64,000 bases of DNA. Source: Afipia sp. 1NLS2. Lineage in GTDB: Bacteria > Pseudomonadota > Alphaproteobacteria > Rhizobiales > Xanthobacteraceae. Position numbers and translations under genes: made by a program. The notes beneath the pieces were generated by a model that searched no databases, had not been told where the DNA came from, and worked only from the letters and a program-made list of their open reading frames with translations. This document shows positions 54,960-63,516 of this stretch, piece after piece; the first letter of the stretch is position 1, and the number at the start of each line of letters is the position of its first letter. The stretch spans positions 186,001-250,000 of the forward strand of contig NZ_ADVZ01000003.1 of the NCBI RefSeq assembly GCF_000178995.1, given 5' to 3'.

Positions 54960-55709
54960 ATGTCCGCAAAAATCCGCCTCGCGCTCGTTGCCGGCGCATG
55001 CCTGATCGGCATGAGCTATCCCGCGTTCGCCCAGAATGCCGATTCCCAAGTCTACTATACGTCGCAGGCCGGCTACGCTCCGCAGCCACAGCGTGTCGCC
55101 TACCAGCAGCCTGCCAACAATATGGGTGGCGGCTTCATCCAGTTTCTGTTCGGTGGCGGCGAGCAGGCCGCGCCTGTGTACCGGCAGATGCCCGAAGATC
55201 AGTACGACCCGCGCCAGCGCGGCTATCAGCAGGAACGTGCGGTGGAGGCGGCGCAGCCTGGCTTCGATCCGCGCTATGAAAAGCAGGTGGTCGACTACAA
55301 CGGCAAGGAAGCACCCGGCACGCTAGTGATCGATACGCCGAACAAGTTTCTCTATCTGGTGCAGGACAACGGCCGGGCGCTGCGTTACGGCGTTGGCGTC
55401 GGCAAGCCGGGCTTCATGTGGTCCGGCGTGAAGACGATCTCCGCCAAGCGCGAGTGGCCGGATTGGACGCCGCCTGCGGAAATGCTCAAGCGCCGTCCCG
55501 ATCTGCCGCGCCACATGGAAGGCGGGCCGGAAAACCCGCTCGGCGCCCGCGCGATGTATCTCGGCTCTTCGCTGTATCGTATCCATGGCTCCAACGAACC
55601 GTGGACGATCGGCACCAACGTCTCCTCGGGCTGCATCCGCATGCGCAACGAGGACGTCATCGATCTCTACGGCCGCGTCAAGGTCGGCACGCGCGTCGTC
55701 GTGCTCTGA
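54960..55709 (+). CDS. L,D-transpeptidase (YkuD domain)
   Basis: The 249-residue protein has a signal peptide (KIRLALVAGACLIGMSYPAFA), a glutamine- and tyrosine-rich region to about residue 100, and a YkuD domain from TLVIDTPNKFLYLVQDNGRALRYGVGVGK. The active site is IHGSNEPWTIGTNVSSGCIRM with H209 and C225. Such enzymes make 3-3 cross-links in peptidoglycan or attach outer-membrane proteins to it, and they use the periplasmic face of the wall. The gene stands alone with its own terminator. Confidence 0.93.
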   Translation: MSAKIRLALVAGACLIGMSYPAFAQNADSQVYYTSQAGYAPQPQRVAYQQPANNMGGGFIQFLFGGGEQAAPVYRQMPEDQYDPRQRGYQQERAVEAAQPGFDPRYEKQVVDYNGKEAPGTLVIDTPNKFLYLVQDNGRALRYGVGVGKPGFMWSGVKTISAKREWPDWTPPAEMLKRRPDLPRHMEGGPENPLGARAMYLGSSLYRIHGSNEPWTIGTNVSSGCIRMRNEDVIDLYGRVKVGTRVVVL

Positions 55710-55731
55710 TCGATTTCGCTCATAAATTGAA

Positions 55732-55762
55732 AACGGCCGCTGTCGCAGCGGCCGTTTTTTAT
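55732..55762 (+). terminator. Terminator after the L,D-transpeptidase gene
   Basis: AACGGCCGCTG and CAGCGGCCGTT pair around TCG, followed by TTTTTTATTT. Confidence 0.93.
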
Positions 55763-55786
55763 TTGGGGGTACGTGACGCTTAAGAG

Positions 55787-56599
55787 TTACGCGAAATCGC
55801 TGTCGTCGGAACCGAAGTCGCCGTCGTCGAAATCGCCGTCATCATCGTCCTGATCTTGGTCCTGATCCTGATCGTCATCGCGGTCCTGCTGGGCATCCTG
55901 CGCCTGGTCGGCAAAACTCTGGCGGCGATCCTCGATCCCACCACTGTTACTTTTGCCGATGTCGTTGATGCCGGCGTCGCGCGCGAGGGAGTCATTGTTA
56001 TTGCCGCCGCCGCCCCACGGACTCGCGGAGCTGCCGCCGAAGCTCTGCTGCTGTCCGCCGCCGAGTCCGCCAAGGCCACGCAGGCTGTTCATCAGGATCG
56101 AGCCGCCGATCATACCGGCTGCCGCCGCAGCCGCCGTGCCGAGAAACGACGAACCGCCGCCTTGCTGTGCGCCATAGCCCGGCTGGGCATACCCGCCCGG
56201 TGCGCCACGCGGATCGATAGTGCCATCGGCCTGACCAAGCACCTGACCGCTGTTCCACACCGGCCGCGTGTTCGGATTGGAGGGCGGCACGTTCGGCACC
56301 GAACCGCGCGAGGCGGTCGTATTCGTGTTCTCGCCGAACAGCGAGCCACGCAGCGAATCCAGAAAGCTGCCCTGATTTTGCGGAGTTTCGCCTGCCTCAA
56401 GCTGCTTGATCCGCTCCGCGGCGTGCTTGAGCGCTTCATCCTGTAACAGCGCCGTCTGCACCAGCGCATAGACTGCATTCGGCGCGCGCCGCAAACCGGC
56501 CATGATCGCGGATTCCGCCTCGGCATCGCGCGGGGCGGTTTCGAGCCTTTCAAGCCGGCCGAACAGATCGTCGATCAACTGGCGCTCTTGCGGGGTCAT
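55787..56599 (-). CDS. DUF2076 protein with a highly acidic C-terminal tail
   Basis: The 270-residue protein starts after GAGGAGAGGA. The DUF2076 part is LIDDLFGRLERLETAPRDAEAESAIMAGLRRAPNAVYALVQTALLQDEALKHAAERIKQLE (about residues 7-68). A low-complexity glycine-, serine- and asparagine-rich region follows, with a possible membrane-embedded AAAAAAGMIGGSILMNSL stretch near residue 160. The last 45 residues are almost only aspartate, glutamine and glycine. The family is a proposed periplasmic ligand-binding protein with unclear function. Confidence 0.85.
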   Translation of the reverse strand: MTPQERQLIDDLFGRLERLETAPRDAEAESAIMAGLRRAPNAVYALVQTALLQDEALKHAAERIKQLEAGETPQNQGSFLDSLRGSLFGENTNTTASRGSVPNVPPSNPNTRPVWNSGQVLGQADGTIDPRGAPGGYAQPGYGAQQGGGSSFLGTAAAAAAGMIGGSILMNSLRGLGGLGGGQQQSFGGSSASPWGGGGNNNDSLARDAGINDIGKSNSGGIEDRRQSFADQAQDAQQDRDDDQDQDQDQDDDDGDFDDGDFGSDDSDFA

Positions 56600-56722
56600 C
56601 TTCGTCCTCTCCTCGTTGGGCGAGTGATTCTAGGAACGATCTAGGCGGGTTTTGGATCGGCGTAAGCGGGAGCGGAGATTAAATTTCGCCAAGGTGGCGC
56701 GCTGCCCTGCGGCAAACTGCCC

Positions 56723-57556
56723 TTATGCCTTCGCCAGCGAAATGCCAAGTTCATCAAGCAGACGCGGGAAATCGTCGCTGGCAAGATAGGCATGTTCGCG
56801 CTCGCGCTGGTCGGTGAGGGGATCGAGCGCCCGCAAGGTCTCGTCGACGAAACCGGGATGACACATCACAAGGCCGCCATCGGGGAGGGTGCTGAGGAAG
56901 CCTCGCATCAGGTTGCCGAAGTCGGGCAGGGTGCGGAAATCGTACGCGCCGGCAAAGGCGGGATTGGTGCGAAGACCGCTCGCGGCGCAACGTCTGCGGA
57001 AGGTCGCGCTCAACCCATCGAGCAGCATCGCCTTGGGATTGCCGAGTTGCATGGATGTGTGCGTCCGCCCGCATTGCCGCACCCATGCCTCCGGTGCCGC
57101 GTCACGCGCGGCACGGATGAATCCCTCGCGGATACCCGGAAACAACTGAACGTGCTGATGACCGTCGAGATAGGCGGGCGGTGTGCCGAACAGTTCGCGA
57201 AACAGTGCGATCTGCGCCATCACTTCGGCATAGACGAATTCGGAATCGAGGCGTCGTAACAACGCCATCCGCAAAAGTTTGTTCACCGGCCAGAACATGC
57301 CGCCATCGAGCGGGCGAAAGTGCATCGTCAGCGGAGAGAACGGCGCAGTCAGCGTGACATGCAGACCGATTTCGCATCCTTCCGCGGCGACCCGCGAGAG
57401 TGCCTCGGCTTCTTCGCGGGTGGCGGCGGGGGCAACCACCATCACCGAGGTGGCGTTGAGGCGGCGGCGTTCGATCAGGTCACGGATGGCACGGTTGACG
57501 CCTTCGCTGATGCCGTAATCGTCGGCACAGAGCGTGATGCGGCGCGTTCCGCTCAC
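56723..57556 (-). CDS. ChbG/HpnK-family sugar deacetylase
   Basis: The 277-residue protein begins with ITLCADDYGISEGVNRAI, the metal-binding start of YdjC/ChbG/HpnK deacetylases, and continues with GLHVTLTAPF, YLDGHQHVQLFPGI and LVMCHPGF. It removes an acetyl group from an N-acetylated sugar. The start is a GTG at 57556 that overlaps the stop of the preceding glycosyltransferase gene, so the enzymes are made together and probably act in sequence on one glycolipid. Frame extension to 57790 is rejected. Confidence 0.88.
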   Translation of the reverse strand: MSGTRRITLCADDYGISEGVNRAIRDLIERRRLNATSVMVVAPAATREEAEALSRVAAEGCEIGLHVTLTAPFSPLTMHFRPLDGGMFWPVNKLLRMALLRRLDSEFVYAEVMAQIALFRELFGTPPAYLDGHQHVQLFPGIREGFIRAARDAAPEAWVRQCGRTHTSMQLGNPKAMLLDGLSATFRRRCAASGLRTNPAFAGAYDFRTLPDFGNLMRGFLSTLPDGGLVMCHPGFVDETLRALDPLTDQREREHAYLASDDFPRLLDELGISLAKA

Positions 57557-58608
57557 ACCGGGTCTGCCGTATGTGAGGGCGTTTCGGCAGTCTCTGCATG
57601 GTCGCTTGTGGTGCGCAGCGACTGCTCGGCGACGAAATAGATCGGCCGCGCCTTCAGCTCGGACAGAATCTTGCCGATATATTCGCCGAGCACGCCGATC
57701 ACGATCAACTGCACGCCACCCAGCGTCATCATGCCGACGACCAGCGACGGATAGCCCGGCACCGATTTGCCGGTCGTCAGGGTCTCCCACATGATCGACA
57801 GGCCGAACAGCAGTGCAAAGAAGGCGATCATCACGCCGAGCAGGCTCGCCACCCGCAGCGGCGCGACCGAGAACGAGGTCAGACCTTCGATTGACAAGCC
57901 GAGCAAACGCCTTGTGTTGAAGGTGGTGGTGCCGTAGGCGCGCGGCTCGGGTTCGTAATCGACCCGCATCTGGCGAAAGCCAATCCAGCTTGTGAGGCCT
58001 TTGAAGAAGCGGTTGCGCTCCGGCATCATCCGCAAGGCCTGCGCCGCGCGCGGCGACAGCAGGCGGAAGTCACCGGCATCCTCGGGTATTTTCTGACGCG
58101 CGCCCCAGTTCACCAGCGAATAGAAATTGTGGACCGCAAAGCGGCGCAACACCGACTCGTTCTGGCGATGGGCCTTGGCGGTGTAGACGACATCATAGCC
58201 GCCCTCGATCCAGTGACGCACCAATTGTTCGGCGAGATCCGGCGAGTGCTGGCCATCGCCGTCCATGAACAGCACGGCGCCGAGGCGGGCATGGTCGAGG
58301 CCCGCCATCAGCGCGGCCTCCTTGCCGAAATTGCGCGACAGCGACACCGTCTGCACGTCGAGATGGTCGGCGGGCAGGTCGCGCGCGACCGTCAGCGTGG
58401 CGTCGGTCGAGCCGTCGTCGACATAGATGACCTCGCAGGACAGGCCGTAGCGCTGCTTCAGCTTGAGCGCGAACGTGGAGATGCGGTCATGCAGCGCTGC
58501 AAGGCCCGGCGCTTCGTTGAGCAATGGCACCACGATGGACAGCCCGCGCACGGTGACGGGAAGTGTCTCGCGAGTGGAAGCTGGAACCTCGGAGCCGGGC
58601 ATGAACAT
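57553..58608 (-). CDS. Polyprenyl-phosphate glycosyltransferase, GT2 (GtrB/ArnC-like)
   Basis: The 351-residue protein has a cytosolic GT2 domain (LSIVVPLLNEAPGL, VIYVDDGSTDATL and LFMDGDGQHSPDLAEQL) and two C-terminal membrane helices (about residues 255-280 and 295-325, LLGVMIAFFALLFGLSIMWE and LVVGMMTLGGVQLIVIGVLG). This is the layout of enzymes that load a sugar onto undecaprenyl phosphate, such as GtrB, ArnC and DPM1. The ATG at 58608 follows GAGGA; 58602 is an alternative. Its stop overlaps the deacetylase start. Confidence 0.9.
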   Translation of the reverse strand: MFMPGSEVPASTRETLPVTVRGLSIVVPLLNEAPGLAALHDRISTFALKLKQRYGLSCEVIYVDDGSTDATLTVARDLPADHLDVQTVSLSRNFGKEAALMAGLDHARLGAVLFMDGDGQHSPDLAEQLVRHWIEGGYDVVYTAKAHRQNESVLRRFAVHNFYSLVNWGARQKIPEDAGDFRLLSPRAAQALRMMPERNRFFKGLTSWIGFRQMRVDYEPEPRAYGTTTFNTRRLLGLSIEGLTSFSVAPLRVASLLGVMIAFFALLFGLSIMWETLTTGKSVPGYPSLVVGMMTLGGVQLIVIGVLGEYIGKILSELKARPIYFVAEQSLRTTSDHAETAETPSHTADPV

Positions 58609-58681
58609 CAATTCCTCGAAAGAGCCAACCCCGATATGGCGACGGCAAGAAGGTTTCGCCAACGGGCAGTCATGTCGCGTC

Positions 58682-59659
58682 TCATGTTCCGAGAAAGGCT
58701 TCGAGCCGCGAAAACAGCGGATTGTCGCGGGCCATCACGTAATCGAGCGAACCGATGCTGACGGTTTCCGCACCGCGTGCGCGCAGCAGGCTGCCGAGCG
58801 CGTAAAGCTGCGCGGGCGGGCAGTGCAACGTCAGGATGCCGGACGATACCGGGCCGCCGAATGGGGCGACGGCGCCGAAACGGTCGTGGATTTCGGTCAG
58901 CAGCGCCTCGTCGCAATTCGATAGGCGGGTGCGGACTTCCTTGTATTTCGCGGCACGGGCGCGGGCGGCGATGTGATCGAGGATGACGCGCGCGGTCTCG
59001 CGTGCCTCCGCGGTCCAGTCGGCGGCGCGGGACGCGACGAGATTGGCCTGGCTGCGCAACATTGTGCCGTCGTCCAGAACCTTCAGGCCGTTGGCGACAA
59101 GTGTTGCGCCGGTGGTGGTGATGTCGACGATCAGTTCGGCCGCGCCGCTCGCAGGTGCGCCTTCGGTCGCACCCGCGCTCTCGACGATGCGATAATCGAC
59201 GATGCCATGCAGCGCGAAGAAGTGGCGTGTCAGGTTGATGTATTTGGTGGCGACCCGCATGCGGCGGTTGTGCTTGACGCGGAACGAGGTCGCGACGTCG
59301 TCGAGGTCGGCCATGGTGCGGACATCGATCCACGCCTGCGGCACGGCGACCACCACGTTGGCGCTGCCGAAGCCGAGAGACTCGATCAGCATCACGCGCT
59401 TGTCGGCGTCGGCGATGCTTTCGCGGATCAGATCCTCGCCGGTAATGCCGAGGTGGATTTGTCCGCGTGCAAGCTGGGCTGCGATTTCGCTCGCGGAGAG
59501 ATAGGCGATCTCGACCTGATCGAGGCCCGCGATGGTGCCACGATAGTCGCGCGCGCCGCGCGGCTTGGCGAGCGCAAGACCTGCGCGAGCGAAGAACGCG
59601 TCGGCATTTTCCTGAAGCCTGCCCTTGGAGGGGACGGCGAGAACGAACGGGTTGCTCAT
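58682..59659 (-). CDS. hisG: ATP phosphoribosyltransferase HisG
   Basis: The 325-residue enzyme catalyses the first step of histidine synthesis, ATP plus PRPP to phosphoribosyl-ATP. [10 protein letters not shown] at the start, [10 protein letters not shown] near residue 72 and [18 protein letters not shown] (PRPP loop) near residue 176 are diagnostic. A further 120 residues follow, with the closing [27 protein letters not shown] stretch, so it is longer than the HisZ-dependent short form. It overlaps hisZ by four bases. Confidence 0.93.
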   Translation of the reverse strand: MSNPFVLAVPSKGRLQENADAFFARAGLALAKPRGARDYRGTIAGLDQVEIAYLSASEIAAQLARGQIHLGITGEDLIRESIADADKRVMLIESLGFGSANVVVAVPQAWIDVRTMADLDDVATSFRVKHNRRMRVATKYINLTRHFFALHGIVDYRIVESAGATEGAPASGAAELIVDITTTGATLVANGLKVLDDGTMLRSQANLVASRAADWTAEARETARVILDHIAARARAAKYKEVRTRLSNCDEALLTEIHDRFGAVAPFGGPVSSGILTLHCPPAQLYALGSLLRARGAETVSIGSLDYVMARDNPLFSRLEAFLGT

Positions 59660-60795
59660 GCGGCGTCTCCCGCCTTGGTCAGCGCGTCGATCCAGACAGA
59701 GAATCCGACGGCGGGAATGGGAGAGGCCGCACCTAACCGCGTCAGCAGGCCGTCGTAGCGTCCGCCGCCGACCAGCGGCTCGCTGCCATTGTTGCTGCGG
59801 CGGATCTCGAACTCGAAGCCGGTGTAGTAGTCGAGGCCGCGCCCGAACGAGGTCGAAAACGCGATCTCGCCGGTGTCGATGCCGCGCGCCGCCATGAAGC
59901 CGATACGGCTCTCGAACTCGTCGAGCGCTGCGTTGATATTGATGCCGGCGTCGGCGGTGAGGTTGCGCAATTGCGCCAGCGCCTCGTCGGGCTCGCCCGC
60001 AATGGTCAGGAAGCGTTCGATCAGCGTCAGCGTTTCACGCGCCAGCGTGCCGCCCTTCAGGGTCGATTGCTCGAGGAAACGGTCGGCGATCTCCGCCGTC
60101 GTGCGGCCGCCGACATTCTCGGTGCCTGCGATCGACATCAGATCGGTGACGAGCGCCAGCGCCGCCTTGCGGTCGGAGCCTGCGAGCGCCGCCAGCACGC
60201 CTTCATAGTCGCTCTGGCCCGCGCCCTGCGTCAGGTTCTCGACCTCGGCGGTGATGCTGGTCTTGCGATTGAAGCATTTCACGAGACGGCGTCGCCACAC
60301 CGGAGCCAGCCTGAGTGCATCGATCAGCGCCATGAACAGCGCCGCGTCGCCAGAGCGGATATCGAGATCGCGGACACCGAAAGCGGAGGTCGCCTCAAGT
60401 GCCAGCGCCATCATCTCGGCATCGGCTGCCGTGCGGTCGATGCGTCCGAAGGATTCGACGCCTGCTTGCATGAATTCGCTAGGCTTGCCGCCGCGAAAGC
60501 GGAACACAGGGCCGAGATAATAGAAATTTCCCGGCTGGCCGGCGCGGCGCGAGGCAAGATAATCGCGGGCGACAGGGATGGTGAGGTCGGGACGCAGGCA
60601 CAGGTCCTCACCGTTCGGATCGGTGGTGAGGTACAGGCTCTTGCGGATGTCCTCGCCGGACAGGTCAAGGAACGGCTCGGCCGGCTGCAGGATCGCAGGC
60701 GCGGCCTGCTCGTAGCCGGCGCCTGCGAACGCCGACAGCAGGGCATCCGCCCGGGCGGCGGACCCGGTCACGGGCGAGGTGGAAGCGGTATTCAT
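59656..60795 (-). CDS. hisZ: ATP phosphoribosyltransferase regulatory subunit HisZ
   Basis: The 379-residue protein is a class II aaRS-like paralogue of histidyl-tRNA synthetase ([28 protein letters not shown] and a closing [13 protein letters not shown]) without the anticodon-binding domain. In other bacteria HisZ activates the short HisG. Overlap with hisG and lack of the tRNA domain identify it as HisZ. The start at 60795 has a weak ribosome site. Confidence 0.92.
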   Translation of the reverse strand: MNTASTSPVTGSAARADALLSAFAGAGYEQAAPAILQPAEPFLDLSGEDIRKSLYLTTDPNGEDLCLRPDLTIPVARDYLASRRAGQPGNFYYLGPVFRFRGGKPSEFMQAGVESFGRIDRTAADAEMMALALEATSAFGVRDLDIRSGDAALFMALIDALRLAPVWRRRLVKCFNRKTSITAEVENLTQGAGQSDYEGVLAALAGSDRKAALALVTDLMSIAGTENVGGRTTAEIADRFLEQSTLKGGTLARETLTLIERFLTIAGEPDEALAQLRNLTADAGININAALDEFESRIGFMAARGIDTGEIAFSTSFGRGLDYYTGFEFEIRRSNNGSEPLVGGGRYDGLLTRLGAASPIPAVGFSVWIDALTKAGDAA

Positions 60796-60874
60796 CGGAA
60801 AGTCCGTAAACGATCAATTTTGCAGCCGTTTAACACGGTAAGGCCCGGGTTTCGATGGGGAAACTCAAAGTGCC

Positions 60875-61642
60875 TTAACGGGAATCCGGCCCTCGGGGCT
60901 GTCTCCAGTCGCCCAGTGCGGCCTGAACCAGCGCCAGCGCGGCCACGGCGGCGGTATCGGCCCGCAGGATACGCGGGCCGAGGGAGAGGCGCATCAGGCG
61001 GGGCTGGCGCAGCAGCAAAGCGCGCTCCTCTTCCGAAAAGCCGCCCTCCGGCCCGACCAGCACGTCGAGGCCTTTTGTCTTGCCTGCCCCCATCCCCAGG
61101 GCTGCGAGCGGATCACACTGTGGCGCGGCTTCGTCGCAGAAAATGAGCAGGCGCTGGCCGTCACGCTCCGAAAGGCGGCGCGCGAGCGGCTGTGGCTCAT
61201 TGATTCCGGGCAGATTGAGGATGCCGCATTGCTCAGCGGCCTCAATCGCGTTGGCGCGCATCCGCTCCGTGTTGACGCGGGAGACTTGCGTGAATTGCGT
61301 CAGCGTCGGCGCGAGCAGGCTTGCGCCCATCTCCACAGCCTTCTGCACCATGTAGTCGAGCCGGGCGTGCTTGAGGGGCGCGAATAAGAGATGCAGGTCG
61401 CAGGGCGTCTCCTGCGGCCGGGTCTGCTCGGTCAGGGTGAGGTGTTCGGGGCGCTTGCGGCCTTCGATCTGCGCGCGCCATTCGCCGTCATGGCCGTTGA
61501 AGACCAGAATGCTGTCACCAGTCCCGAGCCGCAGCACGTTGCCGAGATAGTGGCCCTGCTCGCGTTCGAGCGCGACGCGTCCGCCCGCATCGAGCGGCGC
61601 ATCCACGAACAGGCGGGGGCTTTTGAAATCGCGCTGCATCAT
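60875..61642 (-). CDS. rsmE: 16S rRNA (uracil-1498-N3)-methyltransferase RsmE
   Basis: The 255-residue protein has a PUA-like N-terminal domain (SPRLFVDAPLDAGGRVALEREQGHYLGNVLRLGTGD) and a SPOUT methyltransferase core with the knot region VLVGPEGGFSEEERALL and LRLSLGPRILRADTAAVAAL, which binds SAM. It methylates U1498 in the decoding region of 16S rRNA. The start at 61642 is one of two adjacent ATGs. It lies 80 bases upstream of hisZ on the same strand. Confidence 0.94.
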   Translation of the reverse strand: MMQRDFKSPRLFVDAPLDAGGRVALEREQGHYLGNVLRLGTGDSILVFNGHDGEWRAQIEGRKRPEHLTLTEQTRPQETPCDLHLLFAPLKHARLDYMVQKAVEMGASLLAPTLTQFTQVSRVNTERMRANAIEAAEQCGILNLPGINEPQPLARRLSERDGQRLLIFCDEAAPQCDPLAALGMGAGKTKGLDVLVGPEGGFSEEERALLLRQPRLMRLSLGPRILRADTAAVAALALVQAALGDWRQPRGPDSR

Positions 61643-61814
61643 CAAACCGCTGGTGTTTTAGAGCATGGAACTGGGCGAGAAAACCCGCCGAATTGGTCCA
61701 AACGGGGTTCAAATGCGCCTAACCGCCGCGCTATTGCCTGATTCGGCGGGTTGTTAAGGCTGACCCGGAATCGTAAAAGCAGGCGCAGGCGAAAGCCGCA
61801 GCCGGAGGAATGCC

Positions 61815-62525
61815 GTGATCTCATCTTGCTTGCCGCGTTGGACATTGGCCGTCGTCTCGGCCTGCGCGCTTGCCTCAGCTGGATCAGCCGCGTCTGCGCA
61901 GGTGGCATTCCCGGCGCCGTTGCCGGGGCAAACCGCCGCGCCCGCGCCGCAGAAGGCGAATACGGATGCCTTCCCGCCGATCAGCGGCAATGCGCCAATG
62001 AAGCCGATGAACGCGCCGCTCGCGTTTCCGTCTCAGGGCGCGGCGCCGATGGGACAAGGCTTTTCCGCGCCGGCCGGACCTCCACCGGCGGCCAGGCCGG
62101 GTGGCGGCAATCAGGCGGATTGCATGAAGGGCTTCACGCCGCTGAAGCAGGAAGCCGAGAAGCGCGCCGAGGTCATCAAGGCTCTCGGCAAGCGCAAGGC
62201 GCCCGCGAGCGAGGCTTGCAAGGCGCTCGGCGCGTTCGCGCAGTCCGAAACCAAGATGATCAACTACATCAGGTCCAATTCCCAGCGATGCGGGATTCCC
62301 GCGCAGGTCGCCGAACAGATGCAGAAAGGCCACATGGGCACCGAGCAGATGCGCGTGAAGGTCTGTAATGCCGCCGAGCAGCAGGCCCGTGCGCCGCGCG
62401 GCGGAGGAGCGATGAGTCTCAGCGAAGCGCTCGGCGCGTCCACGGAATTGCCCGAGGCGAAGCCGACCAAGCGCAATGGCGGCTCCACCTTCGACACCCT
62501 GAGCGGCAATGTGCTGGCGCGCTGA
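61815..62525 (+). CDS. Exported protein with a four-cysteine helical domain, unknown function
   Basis: The 236-residue protein starts at a GTG after GGAGGAA. The signal peptide ends in SAASA, followed by a proline- and alanine-rich linker to about residue 97. A helical domain (ADCMKGFTPLKQEAEKRAEVIKAL to KVCNAAEQQ) has cysteines at 103, 135, 159 and 184, which could form two disulfides in the periplasm. The tail ends in SGNVLAR. I do not recognise a family. It is divergent from rsmE and 39 bases before ubiA. Confidence 0.78.
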   Translation: MISSCLPRWTLAVVSACALASAGSAASAQVAFPAPLPGQTAAPAPQKANTDAFPPISGNAPMKPMNAPLAFPSQGAAPMGQGFSAPAGPPPAARPGGGNQADCMKGFTPLKQEAEKRAEVIKALGKRKAPASEACKALGAFAQSETKMINYIRSNSQRCGIPAQVAEQMQKGHMGTEQMRVKVCNAAEQQARAPRGGGAMSLSEALGASTELPEAKPTKRNGGSTFDTLSGNVLAR

Positions 62526-62564
62526 GGCATCATTGGCCCGTCGGGCCGAATGGTTTTCTCTCCC

Positions 62565-63500
62565 ATGACGGATTTCAGCGCGCCCGTGGCCGATGCGACG
62601 GCGAATTGGGTCGATACCTATGCGCCGCTATGGGCGCGGCCCTATCTGCGGCTGGCGCGGATGGACCGGCCGATTGGGACTTGGTTGCTGCTGATGCCAT
62701 GCCTGTGGTCGGCAGCACTCGCGGCTGGCGTCGCGGATAATCTCTCTCATCTCCCGTCCACGCTTATTCTGTTCGCCATCGGCGCGCTGGTGATGCGCGG
62801 CGCGGGCTGTACCTGGAACGACATCACCGACCGCGATCTCGACGCCAAGGTCGAGCGCACGCGTTCGCGCCCCATTCCTGCGGGGCAGGTGACGGCGAAG
62901 CAGGCGGTAGTCTTTCTCGCGCTGCAATTGCTGGTCGGGCTTGGCGTGCTCTTGCAGTTCAACTGGTTCGCGGTGGCGACCGGCATCGCTTCGCTGATTG
63001 TGGTTGTGGTCTATCCTTTCATGAAGCGCATCACCTACTGGCCGCAGGCGGTGCTTGGCCTTGCGTTCTCATGGGGCGCGCTGATGGGATTTGCCGTGAT
63101 CCTGGCGCGGATCGATGCCGCCGCATTATGGCTCTATGCGGGATCGATCGCCTGGGTGATCGGCTACGACACGATCTATGCCCATCAGGACACCGAAGAC
63201 GACGCGCTGATTGGCGTGAAATCGACAGCGCTTCTGTTCGGGAAGAATACGCGAAGCTGGCTCGCGTTGTTCTATGGGCTGGCTGTGATCCTGATCGGTG
63301 CAGCACTGTGGTCGGCGGGCGCGGGCTTGCCGGCATGGCTCGGACTTGCGGTGTTCGCCGCACATCTGGTGTCGCAAATCATCCGCCTGCGCATTGCGGA
63401 TTCGACGCTGTGTCTGCGTCTGTTTCGCGGTAACCGCGATGCCGGCTTGCTGCTGTTCGCGGGCCTTGTGATCGACGCACTGGTGCGGGCCTGGAGTTAG
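62565..63500 (+). CDS. ubiA: 4-hydroxybenzoate polyprenyltransferase UbiA
   Basis: The 311-residue membrane enzyme attaches the polyprenyl chain to 4-hydroxybenzoate in ubiquinone synthesis. The two metal and diphosphate motifs are present: NDITDRDLDAKVERTRSRPIP near residue 85 and DTIYAHQDTEDDALIGVKSTA near residue 205. Eight to nine helices surround them. The ATG at 62565 is chosen; 62550 is also in frame, and neither has a good ribosome site. Its stop lies within the stem of its terminator. Confidence 0.93.
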   Translation: MTDFSAPVADATANWVDTYAPLWARPYLRLARMDRPIGTWLLLMPCLWSAALAAGVADNLSHLPSTLILFAIGALVMRGAGCTWNDITDRDLDAKVERTRSRPIPAGQVTAKQAVVFLALQLLVGLGVLLQFNWFAVATGIASLIVVVVYPFMKRITYWPQAVLGLAFSWGALMGFAVILARIDAAALWLYAGSIAWVIGYDTIYAHQDTEDDALIGVKSTALLFGKNTRSWLALFYGLAVILIGAALWSAGAGLPAWLGLAVFAAHLVSQIIRLRIADSTLCLRLFRGNRDAGLLLFAGLVIDALVRAWS

Positions 63501-63516
63501 GCCCGCTTCCTTTTTT
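63485..63516 (+). terminator. Terminator overlapping the ubiA stop codon
   Basis: GCGGGCCT and AGGCCCGC pair around GGAGTT, followed by TTCCTTTTTT. The TAG of ubiA is partly in the right arm. Confidence 0.88.
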
